This document shows positions 10,601 through 25,600 of a DNA stretch of 64,000 nucleotides, piece by piece; positions within the stretch are counted from its first letter, which is position 1; every line of letters begins with the position of its first letter. Below the pieces are notes generated by a model. That model was given only the letters and a program-made list of their open reading frames with translations, did no database searches and had not been told where the DNA came from. The DNA is from Euleptes europaea (Eukaryota; Chordata; Lepidosauria; Squamata; Sphaerodactylidae). The stretch lies in NCBI RefSeq assembly GCF_029931775.1, contig NC_079312.1, positions 60,516,333-60,580,332 on the forward strand. The letters run 5' to 3'. Made by a program: the position numbers and the translations under genes.

Positions 10601-13600
10601 TCAACCTTGAGCTGGCTACCTGAAACCAACTTCTGTTGGGATCGAACTCAGGTCGTGAACAGAGCTTGGACTGCAGTACTGCAGCTTTACCACTCTGCGC
10701 CATGGGGTTCTTTGCTTAAAATGGTAAATTAAACTTCAAAAAAAAACTAACATATCTATCTATCTATACAAGCGGCATTAGCTTTTGTGGTTCACAATTC
10801 ATCTTTTAAGATGTGATCAGTCAGATTTTGAACCAACTTGGAGGAGTCACTTCAGGAAACATTCAGATTTTGTATGGTCTCTGCTGTAGTTATGCATGCT
10901 TTAGATTTTAGCATTATTCTAAAGGAAGCCACGGCCCTCAGTTTGCAAGACCTGAGCAAGGCTGTTAACAATAGGATGTTTTGGAGGACATTGATTCATA
11001 GGGTCACCATGAGTGACTTGACGCCAATTAACACACACATATACAGTTACAGAGTTTCTTCTCTGGGTCTAGCATATTGGCTGGTATAGACCACTGGGAT
11101 TTAGCAAGTAATTATACTATGAAATTATTTATAGTGATGTCAGAAATGTTGTGTTTCCTTTTGGTAACTATGATAAATATACATTGTTATTACATCAATA
11201 ACATTTGTTAAAGTAGATAACAAATAAACATCTACTTATAGGTAGATGTATTGTAGAAATCTTCCAGAAAAGTTGCAAATAATGCTGACAATTTTTTAAA
11301 TTTTTTATTTACAATCCACCTTTCTCACTGAGACCCAAGGTGCATTGCACAGTATAAGTCAATACAACCTTAAGCATTAATTAGATGGTATATTAAAAAG
11401 TGGAGTGAATCCTACTCCTTTTCTACAAGTGCACTGAGCAACATTTATCTGGGTAGGGGCTGTGGCTCAATGGTAGAGCATCTGCTTGGCATACAGAAGG
11501 TCCCAGGTTCAGTCCCCAGCATCCCCTGCTAAAAGGATCAGGTGTGTAGGTGATGTGGAAGACTTCCACCTGAGAGGCTGAAGAGCTGCTGCCAGTCTGA
11601 TGAGACAATACTGACCTTAATGGACTAGTGGTCTGAGTCAGTATAAGGTAGCTTGCTGTGTCCTGCATTTATACCCTACCTTTTCTTTTGGCTCACGTTT
11701 CAATCCTTCCTCTAATCTTTAGCTTGGATCTTTCCCCTTGTTTCTGCTTGCATAGCACTGTCCACCGCTGGAGAATGCATGCTTCTGGTGCTAGATGCTT
11801 TAATTCACATACAGCCAATATCTTTTGGTGAGCAGAAAGCACCTAGTGCCAGAGGAATGGGCCCTGCAGCTGAGATTTTCTTCAGTATATTTTGTCTTTT
11901 AACGTAAAGATGAATGCAAGCCTGAATGTCCAGATGGTATTATTTTTTTTCCTCTATAGCTCTTTTCCAGCCAATAATTGCGGGATCTCGTGAATTTGAC
12001 GATGTTGTGAACATTTTGCATTCCGCTTACTTGGAGTGTCAGTCAAAAGACTACTTCGCTTACAGAAAAGCCAGTTTAGTTCATAGTGAACTGTTGGAAA
12101 AGGAGGTAAGCGACCATGATTCATTTGTAACAAAATAGTCTAAAACGTGTACATGCAAAATCTGTAGTATTTGGCTTGCTTTGATTTATTATTACAGAAA
12201 TATGTTTGTGCTCTTATTTGAGGAGATGTTTGAAGGATAATATGTCATTTGGATGAACTGTTAACTCAAGTTGAAGGTTCTAAGTCATCTTTAAAAAATT
12301 GGTAATATGGTTTAAAAATACAAATTGGGATGTATCCCACCATGTATTACTAAAGGCACTTAAGCCTTCCAAAGAGGATGCAGCGATTTCTGCTGCATCC
12401 CCCCCCCCCCCACACACTTTGACTGCAGGCACTCACTTTGCTCGATGATGTTCCTGAGTGTCTGCTAACCCACAAGTACAAAATCTCAGGGTGACTAGTT
12501 GCCTGTAGTGGGAAGGGGAAGTCAGAAAATCCCAGTCTGTAGGTGGCTGGGTATGAACATATGAAGCTGCCTTATACTGAATCAGACCCTTGGTCCATCA
12601 AAGTCAGTACTGTCTACTCTGACTGGCAGTGGCTCTCCAGGGTCTCAGGCAGGGGTCTTTCACATCACCTACCTGCCTGGTCCCTTTAACTGGAGATGCC
12701 AGGGATTGAACCGGAGACCTTCTGCATGCCAAGCAGATGCTCTACCACTGAGCCACAGCCCCTCCCCAAGTACGGGTATACCGTACTTTAGCCAATTTTG
12801 TTGCAAAATTTCAATTTCCTTGGCATTTGGATTCCTTGCTACAGTGTTCAGATTTCTTCTTTTAAAAACAGTGGCTTGGATCTTAAGGAGCACAAGCAGA
12901 GCCATGCTGGAAGAAAACAACTTCCTTGGCTGCCCTCCTTCACTGCAGCCTTCTGAGCCCCCCCCCCCCCGAAATAGTTTTCCAGCAGGTCAATGGACAT
13001 GAAGGAACGGTGTGGGAGAGCAAATGGGGATTCTGCAGCAGGAAGGGGAAATGGGCAAAAATCTCCCTCCCCTCCTCTATAGACAAGAAATCATGTTGAA
13101 TTACTCTGCACCAGTGGGATGGCACCTTAGGATCCAAGGCACGGAATGTATAAATCTCATGATTATAAAATGTGTTTGGTTTCATTGCATATATTAATAC
13201 CTTGTTATCTCAAAGTTCATAGAGAAGCGGAGGGAATTAAAACAAGATGGCCGATCAGAAAAAGAGCTTGCTGAAAGTTACGCATTTCTGAAGGTTGATC
13301 GTGCTCTGGTAAGAATGTCATTTTGATGAGTGGAAGAATTCAAGTGTGGTTGCGTTGACATTACATACAAAATTTCACTGGCACAATTCTGCTTGATGGA
13401 GTTAAGTGTATGCGATGGAGGACCTGTCAGTCTTGGATTCTCTGCACTAGGGAACTCATGATGCCACTCATACATTCCTAAGTGCCAGCCGACTTCTAGA
13501 CTACAAAACCTCATCCATATTGCATGATGAAGCACAGATTTAATCAATGCAAGCTTTCATTTTGGAAATAGTAGGATATTAATAGTGCAGGCTACAACTT

Positions 13601-16600
13601 TTGAGACTGATATAGTCAAGGGGACATGTATTGACTTACATCATTTTTTGTAAATACTTTAGTATTATTGGACTAAACAGGATTATGATATCGTCTGTAG
13701 AACCTGCTTAGCAGCTAGAGTTCCTTGAAAATTACTTAACGTTCTTCCTGATACCATTTTTCACCTACGTATTCAGATTGTAGTACTAAATATTAGAATG
13801 TGCTTGATGTGTTCAGTTAACAAGTTCTGCTGTTTTAACTGGCCAGTGTCTACTAGAAGCTGCACAACTGAAAGCACGACACAGTGTATTGCAAGCTGCA
13901 GCCAAATAATTGGTTTAAGCCAGTTTGTAGAATTCAGCCCCACATCCCTGTTTTCTCCTCACTTCTACCTTGTCCCTTTTCCTCTGCTGTATCATATGTC
14001 TTTCCGTACATTAAGCACTGTGATGATTCTTCAAAGGCTGGACCTTTTCCAATTTTTCCACCTGCACTGCATATCTACTTCTGCCCCTAGGGTCTGTCCG
14101 TAGTTTTAATTCCAGCCAAGCTTTCAGGGTTCTCTTTAAAAGAAACTCGACTGCATTCACCTGTGTTTCTTAAGCAGACGGAATGTTCCGTGCTACAGAA
14201 TTCAGATTCATCCTCACAAGCTTAGACCATTTAAAGAGACAGGTTGGCTGTGGAATGCCCTTCCCATTTAGGCTCGCTAGGTTGCCAGTGTTATTCTCTT
14301 TTATCTAGGCTTTTAATTAAGTTAAAATTATCATTTTACTAGCGTTTAAATTATCATTTTACTAGTGTTTTAGTCTTGAAACTGGTAGTCATTCAAAATT
14401 TATATATGTTTTTTGCTCTGGTTGTTTTATATTCAATTAAGAATGTTTAATGCTTTGTTTTTATTGTATGTTATTTTGTAAACTATCTTGGGCAGGTGCC
14501 CCTGAGAGTTGGGAATAAATAAATACATTCTAATACAGTTGTATGCTGGTTTTCATGTCTAGCACAAAGCATTGACATAACGTTTAATTTCAGGTGCAAA
14601 ACATATGTGAAAATGGCCTGCAGGTGGGCCATTCCAAAATGACAGTTCTTGGCAATCCTTCTATGGGTAATTATCTGTTTTTTTCCTGTCATTTGGGTTT
14701 ATGGCTTGTAGAATAGGAGAGAGATGACTCTTTTTTGGTCAGTAATGTCGGATACTGATTAAAAACGAGTCTGCTCTCATCTGAAATTCAGCCCCTTTCC
14801 ACCAACATCGAATAGCTCCTCTATTCCCTATTTGCAATTACATTTTTCTGTAATGTAGCTAATCTTCGGATTCTCTTACTGCAGCTGCACTGGTTGTCAC
14901 CATTATGCATTAGATGTGTGTGTAAAGTGCCTTCAAGTCGCAGCCGACTTATGGCGACCCCTTTTTGGGGTTTTCATGGCAAGAGACTAACAGAGGTGGT
15001 TTGCCAGTGCCTTCCTCTGCACAGCAACCCTGGTATTCCTTGGTGGTCTCCCATCCAAATACTAACCAGGGCTGACCCTGCTTAGCTTCTGAGATCTGAC
15101 GAGATCAGGCTAGCCTGGGCCATCCAGGTCAGGGCATGCATTAGATACCCAACTAAAATTGCTGACATAGATATCACATGAACACATGAAACTGCCTTAT
15201 ATTGAATCAGACCCTTGGTTTATCAAAGTCAGTATCATCTGCTCAGACCAGTAGTGGCTTTCTGGGGTCTCAGGCTGAGGTCTTTCACATCACCTACTTG
15301 TCTCATCCCTTTAACTGGAGATGCCAGGGATTGAACCTGGGACCTTCTGCATGCTAAGCAGATGCCCTACCACTGAGCCACAGCCTCCCCCTATCTGCAG
15401 AAACAATTTTGTATTTTTAAGTATAATAAGATTTTAAAGCTCCTGTCGACTTTGAAATTTAAAGTTGATTTTTCTTGTGGTATTGCTTTGTTGGCATTTG
15501 TATTCCAAAAGTAGAGGAATTTTAAAACTTTTGAGTGCTTTTGTAAAAGTAAAGATCGATCTTTGACTTTAGTTTTTATATTTGTAATGCCTGGGGAGAG
15601 GGGTTGCTAGTTTTAACAGAGATGTGTACAGTTTTGAAAATACTTGTTATGGTATCACATATCTTATGATATGGGGGTTTTTTTAGACATAGTTTTGATG
15701 TCTGACTACTTCTGTTAAATGCTGTTAACTTCTCTTCATATACTCCAGGTGTATATCTTTCTAGATATGCTGATTTGTTGCAAGCTAATACTCTAGATCC
15801 GAGATCAACTGGTGATGTGATAATTTTTAAAGTCATAAAGGTAAGCTTATCTTATAGTTTTCACCCTTGATATTTTGTTCCTCTTCCTTGTTGCAAAAAT
15901 TAATTAAGACTTTCATCAGTGCCTGCATTGTGATTAGGGGAAAATTTTTACCCACATATTACTGATTGTATGAGTAGATAACGAGATCTCCACTACAGCT
16001 ATCAAGCCTATCCATAAATGTAAAGTCTATCCATAAATGTATCACTCATGGGAGAGAAGGTGTTGTAACAGAGAGTGTTCTTTTCCATGTGGAGAGTTCA
16101 GAAGGTTTCCCCTGAAGTCAAATACCTGAGAGCAAGGACCTCTCTCTGTCATCTCCTCCTGCTCTGCCGGCTGAGCCAGAGTGAAGCTTGAGGAGGGCAG
16201 GTTGAAGAGATGGGTGAAGATGGCAGGTGGTGGTGAAAGGGTTGGCAGTGGGGGGCTTGGTGTGGTATGTTCCCACAGCAAGTAGAGTGCAGTGAGGTGC
16301 TGTGGGGTGCTGAGCAAGAGGTCGGGCTGCTGAAAAAACAACACCAAAATGAAGCCCACATACGCACACACTTCTTTCTCTCCTCTCACTTTCCCATGCT
16401 TTGAACAGCTCCTGCCAACCCTTCAGCCTTTCCCCCCTTCCTTCCAGCTACTACTGTAAAGTTACTAGCTGCCTGACAGATTTTTCTCCCTGATTATTGT
16501 TGCAAAGAGAGGTAGAATGTGAGAAGCTGACAAGCAGGGTGAGGAGAGAAAAAAGGGCAGGAGAAGCCTTTACGGAGGGCTGGCGCGTAGCCCACTTTCA

Positions 16601-19600
16601 GAGGCTCCATAAACCCACTTTTGGGTCGTGACCCACAGGTTGGGGAACACTGTTTTAGAGTGTCTGGAGTTAGTAAAGTTTACCAGCATTGGAGTTTGTT
16701 GGGATAGGACAGGATGTTAAGATGGCATGAGGTTTTTTGTCTTATGTAGTGAACCTGCTGCTTTTCTAATAGTTCTTTGCCATTTAGGGAAAAGTTAAAA
16801 GCATATTTGATACCCTGGGAATAAAACCAATGGACTCAGCTTCAAAAAGTGCACCAGATCCAACACCAAAGCATGAATACCATGTTTTAAACACTGCGAA
16901 CAAAATTAATTCTTTACTATCTTATAGAGCATATGAGCGTTCACAGGTAAGAGTGTTACTTGAACACAGATGCACATAAATATTATCAAGCAATTCAAGT
17001 CAGCTTTTTAATTTTTATGTAGTACAAGTTGAGTATCTCTTATCAGAAAATCTGATATCCAAAATGATCCAAGATCCAAAACTTTTTGAACGGCCACAAA
17101 GAGTAATAAAATGGCATGTGTGCAGGCTGGTCATGCCAACGGCAGGTTCCCCACAATGCTCCACATGTACAAAAGTATTTAAAATATTGTATAATATTAC
17201 CTTCAGGCTACATGTATAAGGTGTATATAAAAACATAAATGAATTTTGTGTTTAGATTTGCGTCCCATCCCGAAGATACCTCATGTATATGCAAATATTC
17301 CGAAATCTGAAACTTCTGGTCTCAAGTGTTTTGGATAAGGGATGTTCAACTTGCTATTAGTGAAAAAGCTTTAATAAGGCCTTTAAATTTGAATAACCGA
17401 ATGTTCCCTAACATGAGTGGTGCAATGAAAATGGAGCATTTCTAATTTTTTTGTATTTTTTTGTCTTGGAAATTGCTTTCTGAGCATAACATTTAAGCTT
17501 TTATCATGTAGTTCTAATACTGTTTGGTGTAGTTCTAGTGTGTCGATAGTTTAATTTCAAGTAAGAAATTTCTGAGTTTTTGTGATTGAAGCAATTGTAC
17601 TTTTATTGAATACCTGACATAGTTGTCCATTTATTTTGAATTTGTTTCTAGTATTATTTTTATGAATATGGCTTCGATGAGATCAGACAAAGACCAAGGC
17701 ATGTATGTCCATATGCTGTTGTTTCATTTTCTTACAATGATGAGATGGTTCCAAAGTATTTGCCTCAGTTAAGGTAAGCTAAGAGTATTAGAATCATCTT
17801 TAAAAGTAGTATTTCGTGTGAAAGACTTCAGTTCTAAATTTGCCAGTTTACTATTATTTTTAGTCATATTCCTGTGCATGGTACTCTTGATAAAGAATTG
17901 GAAATGGAAGTGTCTTTTAGCGGTTGTTTACTGATGGTTTGTTCATCCTGTACTTTTGTATACCATTTTATCTGTATACTGCCCCTTGGACTAATTTTTC
18001 TTTGCCAAAACCTGGATAAACTGAATTCAGGTGCAAGTTACCAATTATTTGACATCAAATCAGTGATATAGTGGTTAAAGTATAGTGTTACTGAAAGGTA
18101 CATCAAGGTGCCTCATGTTCCACATCATATAGAGAGATTTGTTCCTTGTATGAGTAAATTGAGTTTTTTTCCTTGTAATATGGTTGGCATTGCATGTATA
18201 TTTGAGATACCTGTGTTAAAACCTCTCTGTGCCATTGGCTTCCTAGATAGGAATGTTTTTATTTTAGCCTTGATTTCCATTCTGCAGTACAAGAATAGTA
18301 GCTGTACTTTTGTTTATTGTTGTTACAGCCAATGGCCAGCATAGAGTAGCTGCATGTTTGAGTGGTCTTCAGACAAGAGGTTGCATTCTTTAGTCGTGTA
18401 AGTTTCCATGAGTCAAAGCTCACTTCACCAGATACAAATAGGAATGAAGACACACTAGCCCTGACCTAATGTATCTTTCTTGTATTTGTATCTGACGAAT
18501 ACAAAAGTTTATACTCTGGAAAATTTTGTAGGCTACTGGACTCATAGTTTATTCTACTGATACTGACTAACACAGCTACTTGCCTGAAACAATCTTCAGT
18601 TGCAATCCCTTGTTGAACCACCATTTTTAAGAAGAGCATTATGCCTCCTGTCTTCCTTTGAATAGAGAGGAGCAATAGAATAGTGAGACTAGATCACTAA
18701 CCACTGGAGAGGATTCTTCCATGTTACTTGCTTCTGACTTAATCCTTTTTCTAGTACACCTACTGGTACTCCGCTTGTTTCCAGTCCCTGGTGTAATTGA
18801 CCTTTTAAAGCTGGGGGCCAGCATACCTGAAGGGGCGCCTACTCTCATATGAACCTACTCCCCACCACTTCAGTCATCTTCAGAGGCCCTGCTTAGAGGT
18901 GGATAACCCAGAAAGGACCTTCTTGGTCATGTTGCCAAAACTTTGGCACTCCCTCCCCAGGGAGATTCATCTGTCTCCCTCTATCATTGTCTTCTGCCTG
19001 TAGGTGAAGACTTTTTACCCCTTTGTTTAGTATTTCTTATGTTCTTATTTCCTCGCTAACTTTTATTAGCCCTCCTCCCTGTTTGTGTTTTTATGTGTTT
19101 TATTTAATTGTTTTAAATATTCATGTGTTTGTGTGTGTATAAAATTGTGTGTGTGTTTAAATTTGTATTTTAAATGGTTTTAATGTTTGAAATATTTGAA
19201 TGTTCACTGCCTTGGGGACAGAGACGGAACTATTTTAAGAAAATAATTATCCAAATTTGATGCCTAGAACTGGATCTAATAACTATGGATGTAAATTTGT
19301 TTAATAAAGCAACCATTTAAATGTTAACAGGCTAGTGATTTAGTCCACTTATATATTCTTACATATTCTCAGTTCCGCTACTGATTTTAAAGAAAAATTA
19401 ACATGTTATCGTATTCTGGTGTCTTGTGGTCAGACAGTTAACAGTAAGATGAGCTTTGGAAAATGCTTGGGGGCATGTTTTGTCTACACCTAAGAGTATC
19501 ACTGTCTGGAAAGAAGATGTTGGCAGGTACTTAGGCAGCAAATTACAATATGCCTTGGTCTGGAACATTGTAAACATCAATGCTTGTCTAGCTGGAAATT

Positions 19601-22600
19601 ATTCTTAGCTACATTCCTGATAATGTATGCGTATGGTGAATATTTAAAAGCCTGTGTTAACAGAATTCAGCAGTGTTGCTCAAGTTACAAGTAGAAGGCA
19701 ACTTACAAATTGGACTGAATCATAGATAGGACAGCAAATGGCTGTGGAATACTTTTGAGCGTGTTTTCTGTTTTAATGTTGTTCCAGTTTTGGGGGTACA
19801 GTATGGTGCTCATGGATCCTTGCTTTTTGAAAAGCAGGTTGGTGTTGTGGACAGGAATGCTGTGTATCTATATATTTATTTATAATATTTATATCCCACC
19901 TTTATGCCCAGTCAGGGCCACTAAGGCAGCATTTGGTTTTATCACCTTTTCTTTATAGACACAGCCAATCTTGCCTCGCTAATCCATGCTTTTGTAACTT
20001 CATAGTTTAATTATTATAATGTGCTGTATATTGGGCCAACCTTGAAGACAACCCAGAAATTGCAACTGGGGCAGAATGTGGGAGTGGGATTACTGTCATA
20101 GGCCAGCCAACAAGAACATTCTTGCTTGTTTTAAAACAGGTATTGGCTGCAAATTCAGTGTTCTGGTGAATAACTTTAAAAAGCCATTCATGGCCTAGAA
20201 TCCACGTATCTAAAGGACGGTCTCTCTCTCTGTATGTCTCCATGTGCCAGCAGTTTGTCCTCATGTTGCCACAGTCCACCTTCCATTAAGGAAGCCTCCC
20301 TGGCATCAACTGGAGCCTGTGCTATTTATATGGTATCTCCTTCCCTATGGAATGGGCTTCCTGACAAAGTGGGTGGGGCACCATCTTCAGCTGTTTTTAA
20401 GAAGCACTACACTGTCATTCACTGTCCCTTCCCTTAAGGTAGCCTGCCTGGCATCAATTAGAGCCTGTGCTATATTTATATAGTAGCTCCTTCCTTATCA
20501 CTCAAGCTGTCTTCTGTCCTTAATTTGATAGTAAGCAGCATGAACTGTGCTATGAAAATTTCTAATCAAGATGAGGATGAAAGGAATTCTGTGGAGCTGC
20601 CCCTTGACATGGATATTTGTATACTAGAAATCACCTTGCCGCTCTGGTACTTGAGTCTCTTATAGCCAGAGCTGGTAGTGTTGCATATCAAGAAACCAAA
20701 GTCTTCACCAAAAATGGTGTTGAATATATTTTGTTACATAAGTCTGAATGTATGCCAGCATGATCCTCAGTTTAAAAACCAGATAAAAGAGAACCTATAG
20801 GAAAGTATTTGCTTTTGGGGATTATAGCTTCTGCATATCCAAGTGACAGCTGTGACTAAGAATGCTGGTTACCAATTAGAACTGGCTTCCTTGGTGGAAA
20901 GGGGTGCTTTAGTATGGTTTAGATTACATTATTGTAGCATGCCATATGTGTGGTTGCCTGAAAGTGTTTGGAAAGTGAAAATAGTCCAAAATGCTGCTGC
21001 CAGACTTCTGACTGGATTTGATTTATAGACCATAGAATTCCACAGTTAAGGTACCTTGGATTGTTTCATTGGCTGAGTATTTATTTATTTAGAATATTTC
21101 TGTGCTATATCTTCAGAGTCCTGCTGAAGGTGGCTTACAATTTTAATAAACCATTAAAACAAGCCACTAAATAGCTGGTAAGGTAACTTTCCTCATTAAA
21201 AGATGGTTTTTTGATTAGTACCTAAAAGAAAGTAGGTGCCTGATGAGTTTCGAGGGAGGGCGTTCCAGAGGCGAGGGGCCATCACAGAAAATGCCCTCTA
21301 TAGTCACCACCTGTCTTACCTCTGAAGGTGAGGGCACAGCGACCCAGGGTGTGAGAGGCAGATTTAAAGTGGTGGGCTTGATTGTACAGGAGGAGATGGT
21401 CTTTCAGGTACCTTGTCCCCAGCTTGTTTAGGATCTTAAGGTAAGAACCAGCACTTTGAACTGGGCCCGGAAATTGCTTTAAAGCTCTAAATAGTCCAGG
21501 AGTAGAGTACTCCAGACTTCTTTCTGTCCTATGAACATAGCAAAATTTAGCATCTTCAGCAGACATTTTATTACATATATCCTCACTATCTTAAATTTTA
21601 CAACCCTTTCAGCAGTAGTGCCAAAACTATAGAATTCCCAACCGGGGAAAGCTTGCTGAGGGCAGACCTAATGAAATGGGCTACCAAAAGATGAGCCTTC
21701 ACTTTATAGGAGTTCCTGGGTGGAAATTCATTCTTTAAACTGTGCTGTGGGCCCCAATTCTGGTCAGCTTCTTGGGAGGAAGGGTAATCCGCTTTCCCAA
21801 TGTCAGTTTCTGACTTGAAATGGGGATGGGGCAGGGATATAGGCCCTCCTGGTGCTGTTTTGGTTTGGCAAACCAGCACAAGGGAAAGTAGGATCCCTGC
21901 CTTCTCCTCCACCATGCCATGGTGGTCCTGACCAGAATTGAGCCCCCATGGCACAGTTTAAAGGACTTCCCAAGTAGGAATTCAGTCTTTAAAATAGAGG
22001 CGTACCCCCAGGACAAAGGTGGGGGATGCCAATCTTGTCTAGTTTGGTCATTCCCTTCAAATGGCAAGTAAAGACTGTTCTGGAGAGCATGTGGGTTGTT
22101 TTTGTTTTTTGCTCTTGATTTTTATTGGCCTTTTTGTATTTCCAGGTTATATTGTGTTATTTTCTTTGCTCCTGATTTTTTCTTATGTCTTTTTATTACT
22201 TTTGTAAATATAAGCCACCTTGTAGCTTTGGTGAAAGATAAGGTAAAAATATTTTAATCAACTTATAAAGACCAATAGTAAGTTACATGAGAGAACTATT
22301 TCTGGCTTTTGATTTTAACTTCATCTATTTCCCTTGTAGATCAAAGAACTCTAGCATGGATAAGGAAGGTAAGAGTACAGCAAATATAATTGTATAGTAT
22401 GCAAGGACAGAGAGAGTGTAATATGAGCTGTTCAAGGACAATGCCTTGTTGGAAAGTGTGTGTGCACCTAGGAGCCCAGGACTGTTGAACTGAGAGCCTT
22501 CTGTATATGCCTAGTTTTTGGTACAGGCTTGGTTTCCTTGGCGTTCAAGTTTTGTAGTATCAAGGAATGTTTTATTATATTATATAGCCACTGTCTCGTC

Positions 22601-25600
22601 AACAAAGCATACCATTGTAAAGAGCATAGTGGATCTCATTTAAAGAATAGCATAGTAGAACCTTCAACCCCAAATCTATTATCGTTTGACCAAATAAAGG
22701 CTGAGATCCAAAGGACTCCTTGTATGAGTGGAATGGTCTTCCATTTGAGCTGGAAGCTACCAACTACATAACACTGAAAATGGAGAACACTTTATCGTTA
22801 AACACATAGCATATTAATTGTTGCCAAATCTATTTACATTTAAACAAAATCTTGAATGTTGTATATTTCTGCATTATACATAGCATTATGTAATGCTGTA
22901 GACTGTCTTCCATATTGCGTATTTTGAGTAAAACAGTGTCTTTCATTTGAAAGAAAAGACATAGTTTTATTCTGTGGTTAAACCAAAGAATTTTGCCCAA
23001 GTGCCAGAATATCCTTGGTGGCATTCTGACGTCACTTCTGGGTGCACAAGGAATGACATCAGTGCTTTGCTGGCAGCAACATTATGTAGCAGACGAGGGC
23101 CCCCACTGCCATTAAGTCCCCCCCACTGGTTGCCAGGTAGGGCAATCTGTCTTTATCAGAATTCCAAATGTGCCTGCAGGCTCAAAAGTTGGGGACCCAT
23201 GTCAGTCTGTTGCGCACATAAGGCCCTGATTCTAACAAAGCTGGCCTCAGGGAGGCAGATCCTGCAGAGGTTTTTCTCACAAAGCCTATTTGGAAGGGAA
23301 CTGCTTTTGAACAATTGGACTGTTCTTTTGATTAACATAGGAAAGCTTAACTGTAAAATTACATTCATAGCTCATTCCTGACCTCCAAGGATGAAAGTCC
23401 TTAGGAGGCCAAAAAGGGGCTGTTCTGGCATTGGGGCCCCTAGCTCCAGTGTCTGAGCTACTTACACTGCACAGAGTGGCCAAGATGCCGGTCTCCTGGC
23501 TCTGCTATGGCAGCGCCACCCAGGGACGCCAGCTGGGCATTCCGCTGGCGTCCCACTGGTGCAAAGGCCCGCGCCAGCATCCCGGGGGCGTTTCTGGGGT
23601 GTGCTGGGGGGCGGAGCTGCCAGTAGGCAGCTTCCTGTCCCCTTTTGGCCTTGCATGCCAGCCGGGAGAACAGAGTTGCTGTGACTTTTTTTTTGCAGGC
23701 ACAGCCTTGCTGTTCTCAATAGGGCAAAATGCCCCATTAAAAATTTTAAAAGCTAGTGAAAGGCTTTTTAAAGCCTTTCGGCGGTTGGGAAACGGGTTTG
23801 GAGGCGCTGCAGGCGGCGCTTTGACCATGCCATGCCTGGCTGCCAAAAGGTAAGGAATGGGCTGTCAGTTGAGTGAGAGGGGAGCGTATCCATTCTTTTG
23901 TATCTGAATTGGCACGCTTCTGGCTTCTATCAAAACTTGGGAGAGGTGTGTAGAATGTTGATCATACTATCCTTAGTAGTATGCTTGTTATACTGCCTTG
24001 TGTGTATAAATGCTGTCACGTTGCTTCAAACTTACGGCAACCCTATGAATTAATGACCTCCAAAGCGTCCTATTGTTAGCAGCCTTCTTAGGTCTTGCAA
24101 TCTGAGGGCAGTGGCTTCCTTGATTGAGTCAATCCATCTCATGTTGAGTCTTCCTCTTTTCCTGCTGCCTTCACTTTTTTTTTAGCGTTATTGTCTTTTC
24201 TAGTGACTTTTGTCTTCTCATAATGTGACAAAAGTATAATAGCCTCAGTTTGGTCATTTTAGCTTTTAGGGAGAGTTCAAGTTTGATTTGATGTAGGATC
24301 CACTAATTTGTCTTTTTGGCGGTCCATGGTATCTGTAAAACTCTCCTCCAACACTGCATTTCAAATGAATCAACTTCGTTAATTGTCCAGCTTTCACACC
24401 CATACATAGTATGGGGCGTACGGTAGTATGAATCATCTTGATCTTGGTTACCAACAACACATCCTTACACTTGAGGATCTTTTCTAGCTCATTCGTGGCT
24501 ACCCTTCCCAGTATCAATTTCCTTCTCATTTCTTGGTTGCAGCCTCCCTTTTGGTTGATGGAGCCATTTCTTCCTTTTCAGCCTTACAGTTGGTAAATTC
24601 CTTAGTAGTCATTACTTTTGTGTTGATGTTCAACTGTAATCCTGCTTTAGCATTTGCTGCTTTAACCTTCATCAGTAGTTGTTTCAAGTCTTCACTCTTT
24701 TCTGCCAGTAACATGGTATCATTTGCATATCTCAGATTTTTAATGTTCCTTCCACCAATTTTATCTCCACCTTCATCTACATCTAATCCAGCTTTCCTTA
24801 TGCTATGTAATGAATATAGATAGAAGAGGTAGGGAGATAAAATACATCCCTGTCTGACCCCTTTTCTATTTGGGAACTATTCTGTTTCTCCGTATTCTGT
24901 CTTCACAGTAGGCTCTTGTCCAGAGTACAGGTTGCTCATCTAAAATATATCTTGTCTGACCCCTTTGCTAATTGGGAACTATTCTGTTTCTCCGTATTCT
25001 GTCTTCACAGTATGCTCTTGTCCAGAGTACAGGTTGCTCATCTAAAATATATCTTGTCTGACCCCTTTGCTAATTGGGAACTATTCTGTTTCTCCATATT
25101 CTGAGTCCAGGTTGCTCATCTAAACAATCAGATGTTGTGGTACACCATAGCTTTTCATGATCCACACAGTGTAAGAAAGAAGCTACCTTAGCACCAGGCC
25201 TTGGGAGATGGTTCAAGCATTGAGGAGCGTATGTAATTGATTACAGAATAAGTTATTTGGCTCAAAAAATGCTCTCACTAAAGTTAATTGGTACAGCTTT
25301 GCTGACTCAAGGGCAATTCGGCCTTGGGAGTTGTTTTTTGAGGGGCATCTTTCGCTCTCTAGACTCTAGAGAGTGAAAGAGTTACAGCTGAAATGTTTTA
25401 GTTAATGGCTGAATTCAATGGATCCTTTACGTCCCTAAGGTCCACCTCATGCATTTAAAAGGGGTAAGCTTCAGTGAGGCAGGAAGTTTTTTTTTTATTG
25501 TTTCTTTGTCAGCGGGCAGTCTGCAGGAGAGGATAGGGAGTCGGCTGCAGATGTAAGTTGTCCTCGCTCAGCAAATTGGCTGGCTAGAAGTTTAGCAGCT

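Larger units (their letters stand above)
17774..22339 (+). other. TASOR intron 7
   Basis: 4.6 kb. It holds L2-type LINE pieces in both orientations (18860-19243, 20830-21045, 21225-21510 and a tail near 22080-22250), a partial 148-bp duplication (20276-20495) and a SINE-tail-like piece near 19870-19945. The rest is AT-rich with no recognised feature. Confidence 0.6.

Noticed and set aside
11455-11662. tRNA-Ala gene
   Set aside because: The tRNA-like head lacks a paired acceptor stem and runs straight into the SINE body; the same unit recurs many times in the window.
14916-15135. 5S rRNA gene
   Set aside because: Only part of a 5S-like sequence, fused to an RTE-type tail and flanked by a target duplication: a SINE.
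23431-23853. 140-codon + strand frame
   Set aside because: Lies within the GC-rich repeat, not conserved in frame in copies 2 and 3.
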